The notes under the pieces are model-generated. The model made no database searches, had not been told where the DNA came from, and saw only the letters and a program-made list of their open reading frames with translations. Both the position numbers and the translations under genes were made by a program. Positions 12,754 through 13,447 of a DNA stretch of 13,447 nt are shown here, in pieces; the stretch's first letter is position 1; every line of letters begins with the position of its first letter. The stretch is taken from assembly GCA_005800795.1 (NCBI GenBank), contig SYEN01000564.1, positions 1 through 13,447 of the forward strand. Reading direction: 5' to 3'. This DNA comes from Burkholderiales bacterium (lineage in GTDB: Bacteria > Pseudomonadota > Gammaproteobacteria > Burkholderiales > SG8-41).

Positions 12754-13447
12754 TTACGATTCCTTTAGTAGTTGCATTAATTTATCCACGCTCGAAAGTT
12801 GTTCGAGATTTTCCACCAATTCGACAATACGCTCAGCCGCCGCAGTCGCCAGCACACGCTTCGCGCACGAGTGAAATTTTTTCATGCGCTGCTCGCGCGT
12901 CAGCGGATTGCCGACCCAGCCGGAAAGTTTATCCACGCGCTGTTTTAATACGCGGCCATCGGTGAGCGTGACCGTCATGTCGATGTGCATGTGGTCGAAA
13001 TCGTTGGGGATGCTGTCGTCGAATTTCAATTCAACTTTTGCCAGCAGCGCTTCGACATCAACGGCAAAACGCCGTTCATTGTTGAACGAATCGACGGTGA
13101 TTTCGCCGTCGAGCAACGCTACCGTGGTGGTGTACTGCACGCTGAATTTACCATCGAGACCGGTGGCGGGTTGCGGGCGGTTGATGTATTCGAAGCGCGG
13201 GAACACCACCTCCACTCGGGCGATTTGTTCCGGCTTGATGTGATACCGCTCGCGCAACGCCAGCGCGGCATCTATCGGCCGGTGGGTGAAATAATTCGAC
13301 GGATGTTTCTTGAAACCCACGCCCGGATCGACCATGCGAAACGGCGCGCCGAAGTTGTCCGTCAGCAAATGCGGCTCGGCGCGGCCAAACAAAAACGTAT
13401 CGAAAAACCCTTTTGGCCCGAATACATCCGCAGCACCGGTGAAACCC
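12754..13447 (-). CDS. MmgE/PrpD family protein, C-terminal part (partial)
   Basis: The gene enters from the right edge, and 231 codons are visible down to TAA at 12754. The family includes 2-methylcitrate dehydratase (PrpD), cis-aconitate decarboxylase and iminodisuccinate epimerase, usually about 450 residues, so roughly the second half is here. Recognisable signs, in order, are GFTGAADVFGPKGFFDTF, GFKKHPSNYFTHRPIDAAL (family K-x-x-x-x-x-x-H pattern), IARVEVVFPRF, DGKFSVQYTTTVALLDG (the conserved kFSxxY stretch), and NDFDHMHIDMTVTLTDGRV in the last beta-rich part. Which substrate it uses cannot be told from this half; a dehydratase or isomerase of a hydroxylated tricarboxylate or similar acid is likely. 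No prpB or prpC is visible nearby. The broken secreted-protein gene begins 81 nt downstream on the same strand, and no strong terminator is seen between them. Confidence 0.88.
   Translation of the reverse strand, partial: GFTGAADVFGPKGFFDTFLFGRAEPHLLTDNFGAPFRMVDPGVGFKKHPSNYFTHRPIDAALALRERYHIKPEQIARVEVVFPRFEYINRPQPATGLDGKFSVQYTTTVALLDGEITVDSFNNERRFAVDVEALLAKVELKFDDSIPNDFDHMHIDMTVTLTDGRVLKQRVDKLSGWVGNPLTREQRMKKFHSCAKRVLATAAAERIVELVENLEQLSSVDKLMQLLKES

Noticed and set aside
1..13447. CRISPR arrays, tRNA genes, insertion sequences, phage or defence genes
   Set aside because: I saw no regularly spaced repeats, cloverleaf-like segments, transposase or integrase motifs, or terminal repeats on either strand.

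Overview
The window looks like chromosome from a beta-proteobacterium, probably of the Burkholderiales type. The reasons are a Bug-family (TctC-like) solute-binding protein with no transporter genes beside it, CoA and organic-acid catabolic enzymes, a DUF3391/HD-GYP protein, a giant DUF748/AsmA-like protein, and generally GC-rich coding DNA. This placement is inference from gene content. I see no tRNA, rRNA, CRISPR array, insertion sequence or phage gene.

Layout. Positions 1-123 (minus) hold the first 41 codons of a Tat-exported protein, probably a solute-binding protein. A gene-poor stretch follows (124-587). The plus strand then carries a carboxymuconolactone-decarboxylase-family protein (588-1175) coupled to a Bug-type periplasmic binding protein (1177-2184), a membrane hybrid histidine kinase with a C-terminal receiver (2572-4416), and a DUF3391/HD-GYP cyclic-di-GMP-type protein (4508-6157). 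Everything further right is on the minus strand: a 1223-residue DUF748 protein (6200-9871), a 3-hydroxyacyl-CoA dehydrogenase (9917-10843), an exported SAM-methyltransferase-like protein (10946-11752), an AT-rich unknown secreted protein broken by an amber codon (11824-12672), and the C-terminal half of an MmgE/PrpD protein (12754 to the right edge).

How the genes fit together. The decarboxylase/Bug pair, the hydroxyacyl-CoA dehydrogenase and the MmgE/PrpD protein suggest uptake and breakdown of organic or aromatic acids. The kinase and the HD-GYP protein are adjacent and may form a signalling pair. The DUF748 protein and the exported methyltransferase-like protein concern the cell envelope.

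Points that stand out are: (1) two otherwise open reading frames each interrupted by one in-frame TAG, at 2548 and 12448; (2) a 21-nt AT-rich motif present four times, three of them 22-31 nt downstream of a stop codon and in the same orientation as that gene; (3) a methyltransferase fold behind a Sec-type signal peptide; (4) an HD-GYP domain whose HD histidine is glutamine; (5) a tandem duplication inside the DUF748 protein. I found no clear multi-gene system of a new type.
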